A model generated the notes under the pieces. The model worked only from the letters and a program-made list of their open reading frames with translations. It made no database searches and was not told the DNA's origin. A program made the translations under genes and the position numbers. Positions 53,835-63,352 of a stretch of DNA of 64,000 bases are shown in pieces. Position 1 is the stretch's first letter; each line of letters starts with the position of its first letter. The stretch comes from JBGAJN01 sp044224905 (GTDB taxonomy: Bacteria; Verrucomicrobiota; Verrucomicrobiia; Limisphaerales; JBGAJN01). The stretch lies in the NCBI GenBank assembly GCA_044224905.1, contig JBGAJN010000001.1, forward strand, positions 1,240,001 through 1,304,000, written 5' to 3'.

Positions 53835-56408
53835 TCAGCGCAGCACGTTGAAATCAGGTGACGTCACGATCAGGTAAACCGCCATGCGCAATCGCTCGCG
53901 ATGCCACTGCCACGTAGGCGGGTTGATCCGCAACATCGCCTCGCGGATGATTTGAAACTGCGGCGGCGAAAGTGTCCCACCTGTCAGCGACAGGTCGAGC
54001 CGGCGGATCAGCGGATCAGGATCGGCCACCGGTCCCGTCGGCACGTCCTGATTGATCTGCGCCAGCGGCACGATCATCGAAAGCTCGTTGGTGAGATTCG
54101 GTCGGACTGCGTTGTTCGAGTTGCCCGCGCCCTGCGTGTGCAGACCGCCGAGGATCGCGTCGTCCCAGAAATAATTCGGCCCGGTAATCGCCGTGCTCGC
54201 ATTGATGATCTGAAACTCCGGCGCTACGAGGCCCGCCTGCGTGATCGGCCCCGGCGGACTGTGCGCGGGCAGGAAGAAGTTGAACACGCTCGGCGCATTC
54301 ATCGGGTCCTGAAAGTGATCGATCGAAAACTGGTCGAGCGCATACCACTCGTTGTTGGCCTTGGCGTCGAAGGCGCGCGCGAAGTTCACCACGCGCAGAA
54401 ACGGTTCGCGCAGTTTGCCCCACGTCGGTTGCGAGATCATCGCCGGATCGCGCGCCTCGGGATCGAGCAGGATCGCTTTCACCACCGCGCGCATATCGCC
54501 ACGCACGCCGGAGCCGTTGTCGGCGAAGGCAGCAGAAACGCGCGCGACGTAGTTGGTGCTCGGGTTGGAAGTGACGAGCCGCTGAATGAGCCGCGTGCCG
54601 ATGAACGGTCCGACGTTGGGATGAGCGAAAAGATTGCTCACCGCCGCATCGATGTCCGCGAGCGTGGCGGTGCCCGTGTTCCCCGGACTGGGCGTGCGCG
54701 CCGGGAGCGCGAGTCCGCCGAGCAATGTCTTCGCGTTGCAATCGTGGAAGGCGTCGAAGCCCTTCATCGGCACCGTGAAGTCGCGCGGGTAAAGCTGGAA
54801 GTTCGTATTGTTGCCAAACGAAATGCCAGTGAACACGCGGGCCAGTTCCGTGATGTGACTGTTGTCATAGGTGGCGATCGGCTGGCCGTTCGTGCCGAGC
54901 TTGCGCGTGCCGTTGGGGTTCAATTCCCACAACCCGATGCTGAAGAGCTGCATGATCTCGCGCGCGAAATTTTCGTCCGGATAAATCTTGTTCACTGGAT
55001 CGGCCTTTTGGTTGCCGAGATGGCTCAGGTAAATGCCCATGACCGGATGCATCGCGACGTCGTAGAGCAGGTTGCGATAGTTGCCGAAAGCGTGCTTCAC
55101 CATCAGGTCGTAGAAACTCGCCATGCCCGGCTGCTCGACGGCGAGTTGCTCGGGGCGATCCGAGGCGACGAGGATTTCGCTGAGCGCAAACGCGACGCGC
55201 TGCCGCAACGGATCGGGAATGGTGTTCGTCACGGCGTCGGGGCGCAGCTTCGGCAGACCCATCGCGCGATTCCACCAGGCGAACTCCTTCCAGTTGCCGT
55301 AAAGCTGAATGCCGTCGGCGTAAACCTGGCACCAGTCCGTGAACGGCTGAAGAAAACCGTGCGGTCGGGTGAACTGATCGTCGATCCAGTTCGAAAACCC
55401 CATCGCCATCACGTTCGTTACGTTCGGCGAGAGGCTATTGGTTGGCGCGGAATCGGGACCGAACGCGGCCTGGATCAGGAAGCGCGCCGCGGATTTCGGA
55501 TTCGGCAAACTGTTGGTCGTCTCGTTGGCCAGCGTGAGATTGGCGACGAGATTCGAGCCGAGCGAATAGCCGGATCCCGCGAGGACCGTCAGCGTGATCG
55601 TCTCCGTCGGCTCCGCATCGTTCGCATCGGCGATCGGAAAAAGTTCCACCCACACCTCGCGCACGCCGGCGGGAATGGAAATCGAATTGGTCGCGCTGGC
55701 GGTGTAATCGACGCCGAGGGTCGCCGTGCCGCCGAAGGAAAAATTCACCTTCAGCGCCGCGAGTCCGCCGCTGCGCCGGATGGCGACCAGTCCCGGATCA
55801 GGCCAGCGCTCGAACATCAGCGGATCGAGTGCGGAGACGTTGATGACGCTCGCGGAGTTGAGCGCGTTGGTAATGCGCTGCCCGTCGAGGAGATCGTTGC
55901 GATCGGTGTGGTTCGTGGTCGGATTGAAGCCGAGCGCACGTTCCTCCCAATCCGTTACGCCGTCGCCGTCGCTGTCCACATCGCCGATCGAAACGCGGAA
56001 GATGAGCGAACTGTTCGTCGTCGAGGCGAGATACGTTTGGAGCACGTTGGCGCTGGGAAAGTTCACGGCGACACTGCTCCAACCGTTGGTGCTGCTCAGA
56101 TCGCGCGATTGCAAATCGTAACGTTTGCCCGCGAGTCCGCTCCATTCAAGTTGAAGCTGTTCGCCCGAGAAAAGTTTGAGTCGCACGCCCGGGTAATCCA
56201 GCGGATCAAATGGGTTCGTTCCCGCGCGCGCTTCGTCGCGGTTGCTCACGCCATCGCCGTCAGCATCGGCATTCGGCGACAGCGCGCTCGCGGAATAAAT
56301 CAGCTCCCAAACGTCACTGATGCCGTTGCCGTTTCGGTCGATGCCCGCGGCGTTTCCGATACTTGCCAGCACGAGAAGACTGAACACAACTGGCCAGAGG
56401 TGCTTCAT
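53835..56408 (-). CDS. Exported DUF1800 protein with N-terminal calcium-loop repeats, Trp/FR module and Calx-beta-like domain
   Basis: About 857 residues with a Sec signal. It begins with two thrombospondin-3-like calcium loops (DRNGNGISD, DADGDGVSNRDE), then a module at about 95-150 (LQLEWSGLAGKRYDLQSRD...IFRVSI) matching the C-terminal module of other proteins here, a third loop DSDGDGVTDWEE, and a Calx-beta-like domain (about 200-290). The DUF1800 domain fills about 310-850 (RFLIQAAFGPDS near the start, FALSEILVAS, REPFLRVVNFARAFD). Function unknown; secreted with DUF1501, its usual partner. First gene of that operon. Confidence 0.88.
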   Translation of the reverse strand: MKHLWPVVFSLLVLASIGNAAGIDRNGNGISDVWELIYSASALSPNADADGDGVSNRDEARAGTNPFDPLDYPGVRLKLFSGEQLQLEWSGLAGKRYDLQSRDLSSTNGWSSVAVNFPSANVLQTYLASTTNSSLIFRVSIGDVDSDGDGVTDWEERALGFNPTTNHTDRNDLLDGQRITNALNSASVINVSALDPLMFERWPDPGLVAIRRSGGLAALKVNFSFGGTATLGVDYTASATNSISIPAGVREVWVELFPIADANDAEPTETITLTVLAGSGYSLGSNLVANLTLANETTNSLPNPKSAARFLIQAAFGPDSAPTNSLSPNVTNVMAMGFSNWIDDQFTRPHGFLQPFTDWCQVYADGIQLYGNWKEFAWWNRAMGLPKLRPDAVTNTIPDPLRQRVAFALSEILVASDRPEQLAVEQPGMASFYDLMVKHAFGNYRNLLYDVAMHPVMGIYLSHLGNQKADPVNKIYPDENFAREIMQLFSIGLWELNPNGTRKLGTNGQPIATYDNSHITELARVFTGISFGNNTNFQLYPRDFTVPMKGFDAFHDCNAKTLLGGLALPARTPSPGNTGTATLADIDAAVSNLFAHPNVGPFIGTRLIQRLVTSNPSTNYVARVSAAFADNGSGVRGDMRAVVKAILLDPEARDPAMISQPTWGKLREPFLRVVNFARAFDAKANNEWYALDQFSIDHFQDPMNAPSVFNFFLPAHSPPGPITQAGLVAPEFQIINASTAITGPNYFWDDAILGGLHTQGAGNSNNAVRPNLTNELSMIVPLAQINQDVPTGPVADPDPLIRRLDLSLTGGTLSPPQFQIIREAMLRINPPTWQWHRERLRMAVYLIVTSPDFNVLR

Positions 56409-56627
56409 GATGGTCTGAGTTTCTGAATGGGAACTACTGCTCGCGACGGAGACGGAACAAACAGGGACGTCGTGGTGTTGTTGGCATCATCGGTCTCCGC
56501 GATCAACGAGCAACGTGGTGGAGGAATTTCTCAACGTCAAGTTTCGCCGAGTTCGCACAGTAACATTTTTCGTGAGTTGTCACTTGAGCCTTGAACAACG
56601 CCGCGCTAATCACAGTCAGTTAGAAAC

Positions 56628-57842
56628 ATGCACGAATCTGCACCGCACCTGCCGCTGGTCCATTTCGACAGCCAGCCGCGTACGCGACTCGTTTTTGGAA
56701 ATGACAGCGTGGATCGCGTTGGCGAATTGGCCCGGGAAATCGGCGCTCGCCGCGTGCTCGTCGTCACCGATCAGGGAATCGTTGCCGCGGGTCACGCGCA
56801 ACGCGTCGAGCACCAGCTACAGAAGGCCGGCCTCGGTGTGGTCGTCTTCGACAAGGTTCGCGAGAATCCAACCACGCGCGATGTCGATCACTGCTTGCAG
56901 GTGGCCCGCGCCGCAACGATCGATCTGATCGTAGGCCTCGGCGGCGGGAGTTCGATGGACACGGCGAAGGGTTGCAATTTCATTCTCACCAACGGCGGAC
57001 ATATCAAAGACTACTGGGGCGTCGGCAAAGCGACGAAGCCGATGCTGCCGCTCATCGCCATTCCGACCACGGCGGGCACCGGCAGTGAATGCCAATCCTT
57101 CGCGTTGATCGCGGACGAGAGTTCGCATCAGAAGATGGCGTGCGGCGATCCGAAGGCCGCCGCGAAGATTGCGATTCTTGATCCGGCATTGACCGTGTCG
57201 CAGCCGCCGCGCGTCACCGCTTGCACCGGCATCGACGCCATTGCGCACGCGGTCGAAACTGCCGTTACGAAGAAGCGCAACGCGATCTCGGTGATGTACG
57301 CGCACGAAGCGTTCAAGCTGCTGGTTCCAGGGTTGCCGCGCGTGTTGAAGAACCCGCTCGACCTCGATGCGCGCGGGCGAATGCTCCTAGGCGCGGCGCT
57401 GGCGGGAACGGCGATTGAGAATTCCATGCTCGGAGCCGCTCACTCCGCGGCGAATCCGTTGACCGCCCATTTCAACGTCGTGCACGGCGTCGCCGTGGGC
57501 GTGATGCTTCCGCATGTGGTGCGGTTCAACAGTCACGAACGCTCGGCGCAGCATGCCTACGCCGAACTCGCTTCGGCGCCGGAAATTGCCGCCGCCAGCA
57601 AAGGCCACCAACCGGCCGTAGAAGCGCTGATTGCGCGCTTGGAATCACTGCTCAACGTCGCCGGCATGCCGCGCTCGCTGGCGGACTGCGGCGTGGATCG
57701 CACCCAGATCAAACTTTTCGCCGAGGAAGCCGCGAAGCAATGGACGGCGACGTTCAATCCGCGCACGGTGACGGTGAAAGATTTCGCGGCGATGTACGAA
57801 GCGGCGTTCGAGCCGCGCGGCAACGGCGACGGCGTGAAGTAG
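56628..57842 (+). CDS. Iron-containing alcohol dehydrogenase
   Basis: About 404 residues of the Fe-ADH family (type III). The NAD loop GLGGGSSMDTAKG lies at 104-115, followed by IPTTAGTGSE. Iron ligands are probably D203 and H207 (GIDAIAHAVE), H272 (AAHSAANP) and H286 (VVHG). It interconverts alcohols and aldehydes; substrate unknown. The nearest related gene is the ALDH-superfamily gene ending at 52339. The guanine deaminase-like gene follows after 47 bp on the same strand and may be co-transcribed. The 219 bp upstream of it hold no other gene that I can see. Confidence 0.9.
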   Translation: MHESAPHLPLVHFDSQPRTRLVFGNDSVDRVGELAREIGARRVLVVTDQGIVAAGHAQRVEHQLQKAGLGVVVFDKVRENPTTRDVDHCLQVARAATIDLIVGLGGGSSMDTAKGCNFILTNGGHIKDYWGVGKATKPMLPLIAIPTTAGTGSECQSFALIADESSHQKMACGDPKAAAKIAILDPALTVSQPPRVTACTGIDAIAHAVETAVTKKRNAISVMYAHEAFKLLVPGLPRVLKNPLDLDARGRMLLGAALAGTAIENSMLGAAHSAANPLTAHFNVVHGVAVGVMLPHVVRFNSHERSAQHAYAELASAPEIAAASKGHQPAVEALIARLESLLNVAGMPRSLADCGVDRTQIKLFAEEAAKQWTATFNPRTVTVKDFAAMYEAAFEPRGNGDGVK

Positions 57843-57889
57843 AATTCGAAGTTGATTTGGTTGGTGCAGTTCGCTGTCGGTCTACGAAA

Positions 57890-58363
57890 ATGACAACTGC
57901 CAACAAATTCATGCAGGAAGCCGCAGCGCTTGCGCTGCGCAATGTGCAATCTGGCAAAGGCGGACCGTTCGGCGCGGTGATCGTGAAGAGCGACCGCATC
58001 ATCGCGCGCGGCACTAATCTCGTCACCAGCTCGAACGATCCCTCCGCCCACGCAGAAGTAGTGGCGATTCGCCGGGCGTGCAAGGCTTTGAAGAGTTTTC
58101 AACTCGAAGGCTGCGACATCTATTGCAGTTGCGAGCCGTGCCCGATGTGTCTCGGCGCGATTTACTGGGCTCGCCCGCGCCGAGTCTTCTTTGCGAATAC
58201 CAAATCGGACGCAGCGCGGATTGGTTTCGACGATTCGTTCATCTACGCGCAACTCAAAGTCCCGCCCGCGCGCCGCAAGGTGAAGATGATCCACGTGAAG
58301 TGTCCCGAAGCAAACGCGGCTTTTGCTGCGTGGCGAGAGATGTCGGACAAGGTGGAATATTGA
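57890..58363 (+). CDS. Guanine deaminase-like cytidine-deaminase-fold enzyme
   Basis: About 157 residues, the size of the B. subtilis GuaD type. The zinc site is H54-A-E56 and C84-P-M-C87 (SCEPCPMCLGA). The block ARPRRVFFANTKSDAARIGFDD, with a C-terminal FIYAQLK, is characteristic of the guanine deaminase branch rather than tRNA adenosine deaminase. It would convert guanine to xanthine in purine salvage. Start ATG 57890; the longer frame to 57740 lies inside the Fe-ADH gene. No other purine gene is nearby. Confidence 0.8.
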   Translation: MTTANKFMQEAAALALRNVQSGKGGPFGAVIVKSDRIIARGTNLVTSSNDPSAHAEVVAIRRACKALKSFQLEGCDIYCSCEPCPMCLGAIYWARPRRVFFANTKSDAARIGFDDSFIYAQLKVPPARRKVKMIHVKCPEANAAFAAWREMSDKVEY

Positions 58364-58395
58364 ACAGCGCTGGGTAGAAATCGGCGCCGTGAAAA

Positions 58396-58947
58396 TTATT
58401 CCCTTACTTTGGAGAAGGACAGGCAGTCGCGCGCGACGTCGCCCAGATTGGGAAATCTTTCCCAACGACGCAGCGTGCCTTCGCAATTCCAGCCTGCCCG
58501 TTCCAGAACCCGTTGCGAAGCGAAGTTCTCCGCATCGCACACGGCGCCGAGCCGGTGGATGCGCGGTTGCGCGAGCGCCCAGCGGGTGGCGGTTTGCACG
58601 GCTTCGGTCATGTAGCCTTTGCCCCAATACATCTGCGCGAGCATATAGCCGAGCGTCATGCGCCCTTGGTCGCGACGGAGTTCAATCATACCGAGCAGAC
58701 GCCCGGTATCCTTCAGCGTCAGCGCGTAGGTGAATGCCGAGCGATCGGTCCACGCGCGCACGCGGTCGTGCAAATAGGCGACGGTTTCGTCCAGACTTTG
58801 ATGAGTGCGCCAACTGAGAAAACGCGTTACCGCGGGATCGCGCGCATAAAGTTTGTAAATGACCACCGCGTCGCCCAAGTGTGGCAGGCGAAACTTCAGC
58901 CGGTCCGTTTCAATGTGTTCTGGCGCGTGCAAAGTCAGTGAAGCCAT
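58396..58947 (-). CDS. GNAT-family N-acetyltransferase (RimJ/RimL-like)
   Basis: About 183 residues from ATG 58947. GNAT folds are visible: the ETDRLKFRLPHLGDA start, the acetyl-CoA loop region YMLAQMYWGKGYMTEAVQTA, and the SQRVLERAGWNCEG end. The acetylated target may be a ribosomal protein or a small molecule. It converges with the deaminase gene and is divergent from the GAF gene (79 bp gap). Confidence 0.85.
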   Translation of the reverse strand: MASLTLHAPEHIETDRLKFRLPHLGDAVVIYKLYARDPAVTRFLSWRTHQSLDETVAYLHDRVRAWTDRSAFTYALTLKDTGRLLGMIELRRDQGRMTLGYMLAQMYWGKGYMTEAVQTATRWALAQPRIHRLGAVCDAENFASQRVLERAGWNCEGTLRRWERFPNLGDVARDCLSFSKVRE

Positions 58948-59026
58948 CCGTCGGAATCCGCAGTTGCTTTGGATAACGGGCGAACTAGCATTCACTACAT
59001 TTATCGGCCATTTCCGGGTTTGACTT

Positions 59027-59653
59027 ATGATTGCTCCCAATCCGAAGAACGAGAAGCGTCGACTGGAAGTTCTCTGGCAATACGAGTTGCTGGATTCTCC
59101 TCCGGAAGAGGTGTTTGACGAACTAACTCAGCTCGCGGCGCTGATATGCGAAGCGCCCATTTCTTTGATCTCGCTGGTGGACGAGAAACGCCAATGGTTC
59201 AAATCCAAGGTCGGCATCAGCGCCGTTGAAACGTCGCGCGACATTTCGTTTTGCGCGCACGCGATGTTGCAGACGAACCTCTTTATCATTCCCGACGCGC
59301 TGAAGGACAAGCGGTTCAAAGACAACCCGCTGGTGACGTCGGATCCGTTCATTCGCTTTTACGCCGGCGCACCGCTCATCACGCCGGACGGGCACGCGCT
59401 GGGTTCACTGTGCGTGATCGACAAGGTACCGCGCGAATTGCGCGACGATCAACAGAAGGCGCTGCGACTGCTGGCTCGGCATCTGGTGACGTTGCTGGAA
59501 CTGCGCCGACGCGCGTTGGAACTCAAAAAAATCAGCGAAGAGCGGGATCGGATTCAGCGCGACCTCTCTCAGGCTCGCGCGGAGCTCGCTCGTCTCAAGC
59601 CGAAAACGAAGCGTGCGACGCGAAGTAAATCCCGTGCGCGGGCAGCGCGGTAA
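59027..59653 (+). CDS. GAF-domain protein with a C-terminal coiled-coil
   Basis: About 208 residues. The GAF domain (about 25-160) opens LDSPPEEVFDELTQLAA, has VDEKRQWFKSKVGI, and includes ISFCAHAMLQ and GHALGSLCVIDKVPREL, the pattern of small-molecule or redox sensing GAF domains. A helical coiled-coil (about 170-200) follows and then a Lys/Arg-rich tail. No output domain is fused, so it probably signals through a partner. It converges on the KAP gene with a 13 bp gap. Confidence 0.8.
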   Translation: MIAPNPKNEKRRLEVLWQYELLDSPPEEVFDELTQLAALICEAPISLISLVDEKRQWFKSKVGISAVETSRDISFCAHAMLQTNLFIIPDALKDKRFKDNPLVTSDPFIRFYAGAPLITPDGHALGSLCVIDKVPRELRDDQQKALRLLARHLVTLLELRRRALELKKISEERDRIQRDLSQARAELARLKPKTKRATRSKSRARAAR

Positions 59654-59666
59654 ATCGCGCGCCGGC

Positions 59667-62600
59667 TCAGTCTGAAGCGAGCCGGGATGCAATTTTCTCG
59701 TAGAACTCCTTCGATCCAGTGGGGGCTGGCTCGCGGAACCGCTGTTGGTGATCTTTCTGGCAGAGGCCCCATTCTGCGTGGCCGCCGCCGTCGGCGGACT
59801 CGATGGCGAAGAGTTCCTCCGCGCTGAAGTACACCACGAATTCCGGTCCAATCGTCGGCTGCCCGGCGGGCTGGGGTGCGGCCCCGTGACCGTCGTCAAC
59901 TCGGCTGGACGACATGATGAAACGGACCCGATTAACGTAGCGTTTCAGTTCGCGCGGTGTTCGGTGGCGACGCCAGATTAGGGGAGCCCAAATATTCAAG
60001 GCGTCGCAAAAACTCGGCGGATCCTCCGCTTCATGTAGTGGCGGACGGCGGGAGGCCAGCCATAGCAAACAGAGCGCCGGTCCGACGGGCACGATCAACC
60101 ACCACCATTGATACGATTTCTCCGCGATCATTGGTGCTTCGGGAATTGGCTGCGGCGCCGCAGGGATTGGTGTCTTGGCATATTGCTCGGGCGGGAACTT
60201 GGAGGGTGGCAGCTCTGCGTGCGCCGAAGTTGCGGCCAGGAGCAAATTCAAACCAATCAAGGCGATCCATGCGGCTGCGGTGGTTGCGTTCGCGGTGGAA
60301 GATTGGTTTGGCATTTGGTTGGACGCGTTGCCCGGCGAAACGGCTTCGCTCTCCGGAGGCGTGCTCAACAAGTTTGAAATCAGGCCGCGTTGCAGGTCGG
60401 GCACTTTCACTTCGAGGTTGATAAGTTTTTTGAGGTAGAACTGCGCGAACTTCCGCCGGCATCGTCGCGCGAATTCGCCGTCCGGTTCGCCGTTTCGCTG
60501 CGGCCCGTCGAGTTGCATCTCGAACGCCATCCGCTCGAAGCCAAGGCCCACGGCCGCCTCGACCTGCGAACGTGCGAACCCGAGCACGACGAAACATTTC
60601 CCCGAAGCGACGAGGAAGTTAATCGCCTCGAGCATCTGTGTGACTTTCTCCGGCTGGCAGCGGTCGAGATCGTCGATGAAGATCACGAGCTGGCGCAGCC
60701 CCATGGCCTCGGTGACCTCGCGGAATTGTTCGGCGAACCGAAGTTGGAAACTCGCCTTGTTCTCGAGATCGGAGAGTTTCATGCCGGCGCGAGCTTTGGT
60801 GAGTGCGGTGGCGGGATTGACACCGAAGGCGCGCGCGCGATCGAAAAGCCGCCACAAGACACTGAGCGAGCCGAGCCCTGAAATGATGATACCAATCAAG
60901 CCGCTGCCCTTGGGCAAATCCCGGGCGGCGATTTGTGGCAATTGATCAAGATGTTCGAGAATTCCGAGCCAATCCGCCGGTCGCCAGAGCGAAAGTTGCG
61001 CCGTTTCCCCGGCATGATTCGCCGCCGGTGGCTGGCGCCACTCCACGCGAAAGCCGCCGCGCAACAACTCCACCAGCTCGGTTGCATTGGTCGCGGGCGC
61101 CTTGACTTCCATGTAGGTGACGGGTGCGACGTTGGTGACAACCTCCGTCGCGTTGGTCGTGACGACGGGAGCGGCCTTTCGTTTGAGGCCGGGCTCCTGT
61201 GTGTTGTGCAGTTGCAGGAAGAACGCGAACGCGCCGCATACTAGTGCGATCGCGATTAGACTTCCGGCGAGGCGCCACGGATGTTGCCGGATGCGCCCCA
61301 GATACAGCCGCGTGCGGAACGCCCAGCCGCTGGGATGGGTGAACGAAGGCACCGCCTGTTGCACGACGCTCTGCAGCAACGCGCCGAAAATCTGTTCCTC
61401 ATTCTGCTGGTGCCATGCATTGAACCACACGGTCGGAAAATGGTGCTGTTCCAGATCCCGTCGCAGCAGATTGAGAATCGAACTTTTGCCCGTGCCCCAA
61501 TCGCCGCTGATCGCCAGCGTCAGAGGTGGGCGTGTGTTGGGGTTGCGGATGAAGCGCGACAAGCCGAGGGCGATTTCGCGGAAGTTCAATTTGTCTTCGC
61601 CGATCCTGCGAATCGGCGCGTCGGATACGGCATTGTCGAGTGCGGAGACAACGCGCCGCTGGCCGGGCGGAAAGGCGAGCCACAACGCGGCCGTCCAAGC
61701 GAGCGCGAGGCCGCTGGCCACCCAGAACCAAGGAGCGGGCCATGCGCGGTGCGCGCGAGGCAATTCGCTCCAGACTTTGCCGTCGCCGGTGCTGAGAATC
61801 GTGTGCCCGCCGACAGCCCAGCCGTTGCTGGCGGTCGTGAAGGTTGCCATCCGCAGGGGCGCGTTCGTGCCGGTGCGTCCTTGGACGGTCACTCGTGAAG
61901 ATTGTTGCCAGCCGTCCGTCGTGAAGAAGATCGCCCCGTTGCGGGCCACTGCCCAGCCCGAGCCGTTCGCGAAGCCGGTGAGTTGGGTGAGGCTTGCAGG
62001 AGCTTCTTGCGGTTGGTGGGGGTTAAGTTGCCAGTCTTGATTGGGGCCGTCGGCGCGCCGCCACAGTTGACCGTTGCTGCTGATCGCGAAGAGGTTCGTC
62101 TGCCGGCGCGGCGTCAACGGAGCTGGCATCACGTTCAAAGCGTTTTGGACCACATTCCCCCGTGCGTTCGCGACTCCCTTGCTGGCGGGCGTCACGACGG
62201 TCGATTGCCCTTGGCGCGTGACGGAGACAAACGCGTCGACGTTGGTGGCATAGCCGAGGAATTGCCAGCGCGCGCCGCCGTTGGTCGTATGCAGGGTCAC
62301 TCCATGATCACCCACTGTCCAGCCGATTTGCGTGTTTATGAAATGGACCGCACGCAGGTCGAGAGACTGAATTTCCGCGGGGATCCGGTCTTCCTTGTAG
62401 GTGCTGTAGCGCGTCCAATTGCGGCCCGCGTCCACGCTCGATAGGATCAATCCTCGCGAGCCGACCACATGCCAGTTCGAGGCGTCGGCCATCGCCATCG
62501 CGTAGAACGCCGATGGGCTTCCGTGTTGCGCAGCAGATTCCGAAGGCATCCAAGTGGCACCTCCGTTCGTCGTGAGCAGCATCGTGGCGCCCGTGCCGAT

Positions 62601-63206
62601 AATGAGGCCGTTCTCGTCGTCGGCGAATTGAATCTCGGTCCAATCGTTGGTGCTCGTTGGTGCGACGCGTTCCCAATTCGCTCCGGCATCGCTGCTGTGC
62701 AGAATGACGCCGCCGCCACCGACCGCCCAAAGATTTTCGTCGTCTGCGACGGTGATGGACCGCAGGCCGGTGGCCGGATTGGTCGAGCGCAAAAACGCGT
62801 GGTGTTCGACGGGCCAGCGCCAGTTGTCAAACGACATCACCTTCTCTGTGGTCGCGAATGGATTGGGACGGAGCGGTTGAAAACAGGCCATCGTAATGAC
62901 GGCTCCGAGGAAACCCATTGCGAGAACCCAATGGTCTTTTTGCGCGTCGGACCAGGAAGCGCAGCCGGGCAGCGCATGCATGGCGCGTCCGGCAAGGACC
63001 ATCGCCAGCACCATTCCGAAGACCGCGCCCACCGTGAGCGTGACCGAGCCGATTACGGTCCCCCAGATCACCAACGCTACGAGCATGACAAAGCCCAGTC
63101 GCGTTGAGCCGGAGGAGAACTTTCTCCCGGATTCTGGCGCTGCCACGGTTTCCCCGGATTTGTTTCCGGCCTCGCTGGTCTTTTTCTCCTGCTTTGGCGC
63201 TGACAT
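59667..63206 (-). CDS. Membrane protein fusing a YCF48/BNR-like propeller to a KAP-family P-loop NTPase
   Basis: About 1179 residues. Membrane helices are near 38-72, 92-108, 492-512, 645-665, 769-786, 977-995 and 1034-1051. Residues about 130-485 are a YCF48-type beta-propeller with repeated sites (LWAVGGGGVILHSSD, GWTVGDHGVTLHTTN, GWAVARNGAIFFTTD). The P-loop domain has Walker A GDWGTGKSS (568-576), an FNAWHQQNEEQ block typical of KAP NTPases, and Walker B LVIFIDDLDRC (840-850), with two helices between them as in the family. Topology suggests the propeller faces the periplasm and the NTPase the cytoplasm. KAP proteins include phage-exclusion factor PifA. Ordinary start at ATG 63206. Confidence 0.8.
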   Translation of the reverse strand: MSAPKQEKKTSEAGNKSGETVAAPESGRKFSSGSTRLGFVMLVALVIWGTVIGSVTLTVGAVFGMVLAMVLAGRAMHALPGCASWSDAQKDHWVLAMGFLGAVITMACFQPLRPNPFATTEKVMSFDNWRWPVEHHAFLRSTNPATGLRSITVADDENLWAVGGGGVILHSSDAGANWERVAPTSTNDWTEIQFADDENGLIIGTGATMLLTTNGGATWMPSESAAQHGSPSAFYAMAMADASNWHVVGSRGLILSSVDAGRNWTRYSTYKEDRIPAEIQSLDLRAVHFINTQIGWTVGDHGVTLHTTNGGARWQFLGYATNVDAFVSVTRQGQSTVVTPASKGVANARGNVVQNALNVMPAPLTPRRQTNLFAISSNGQLWRRADGPNQDWQLNPHQPQEAPASLTQLTGFANGSGWAVARNGAIFFTTDGWQQSSRVTVQGRTGTNAPLRMATFTTASNGWAVGGHTILSTGDGKVWSELPRAHRAWPAPWFWVASGLALAWTAALWLAFPPGQRRVVSALDNAVSDAPIRRIGEDKLNFREIALGLSRFIRNPNTRPPLTLAISGDWGTGKSSILNLLRRDLEQHHFPTVWFNAWHQQNEEQIFGALLQSVVQQAVPSFTHPSGWAFRTRLYLGRIRQHPWRLAGSLIAIALVCGAFAFFLQLHNTQEPGLKRKAAPVVTTNATEVVTNVAPVTYMEVKAPATNATELVELLRGGFRVEWRQPPAANHAGETAQLSLWRPADWLGILEHLDQLPQIAARDLPKGSGLIGIIISGLGSLSVLWRLFDRARAFGVNPATALTKARAGMKLSDLENKASFQLRFAEQFREVTEAMGLRQLVIFIDDLDRCQPEKVTQMLEAINFLVASGKCFVVLGFARSQVEAAVGLGFERMAFEMQLDGPQRNGEPDGEFARRCRRKFAQFYLKKLINLEVKVPDLQRGLISNLLSTPPESEAVSPGNASNQMPNQSSTANATTAAAWIALIGLNLLLAATSAHAELPPSKFPPEQYAKTPIPAAPQPIPEAPMIAEKSYQWWWLIVPVGPALCLLWLASRRPPLHEAEDPPSFCDALNIWAPLIWRRHRTPRELKRYVNRVRFIMSSSRVDDGHGAAPQPAGQPTIGPEFVVYFSAEELFAIESADGGGHAEWGLCQKDHQQRFREPAPTGSKEFYEKIASRLASD

Positions 63207-63352
63207 AATTGCGTTCCTCCGAACACCGCGACGCTAGCGCTTCTTCAACGGCGTCGTCAAGACGCCCATCCGACGGGTGTGGCTTCGTTCCCGGAACATG
63301 CTTGGGACATCCAGCCGTTGTCGCCCGTTTGAACCCGTGATACTCTTTTCCC

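Noticed and set aside
53901..56426. An 841-codon open frame on the plus strand, and a 601-codon one at 48654-50459
   Set aside because: Both are antisense shadows of the DUF1800 gene and of the exported propeller gene; composition is Arg/His-rich and no motif is recognisable.
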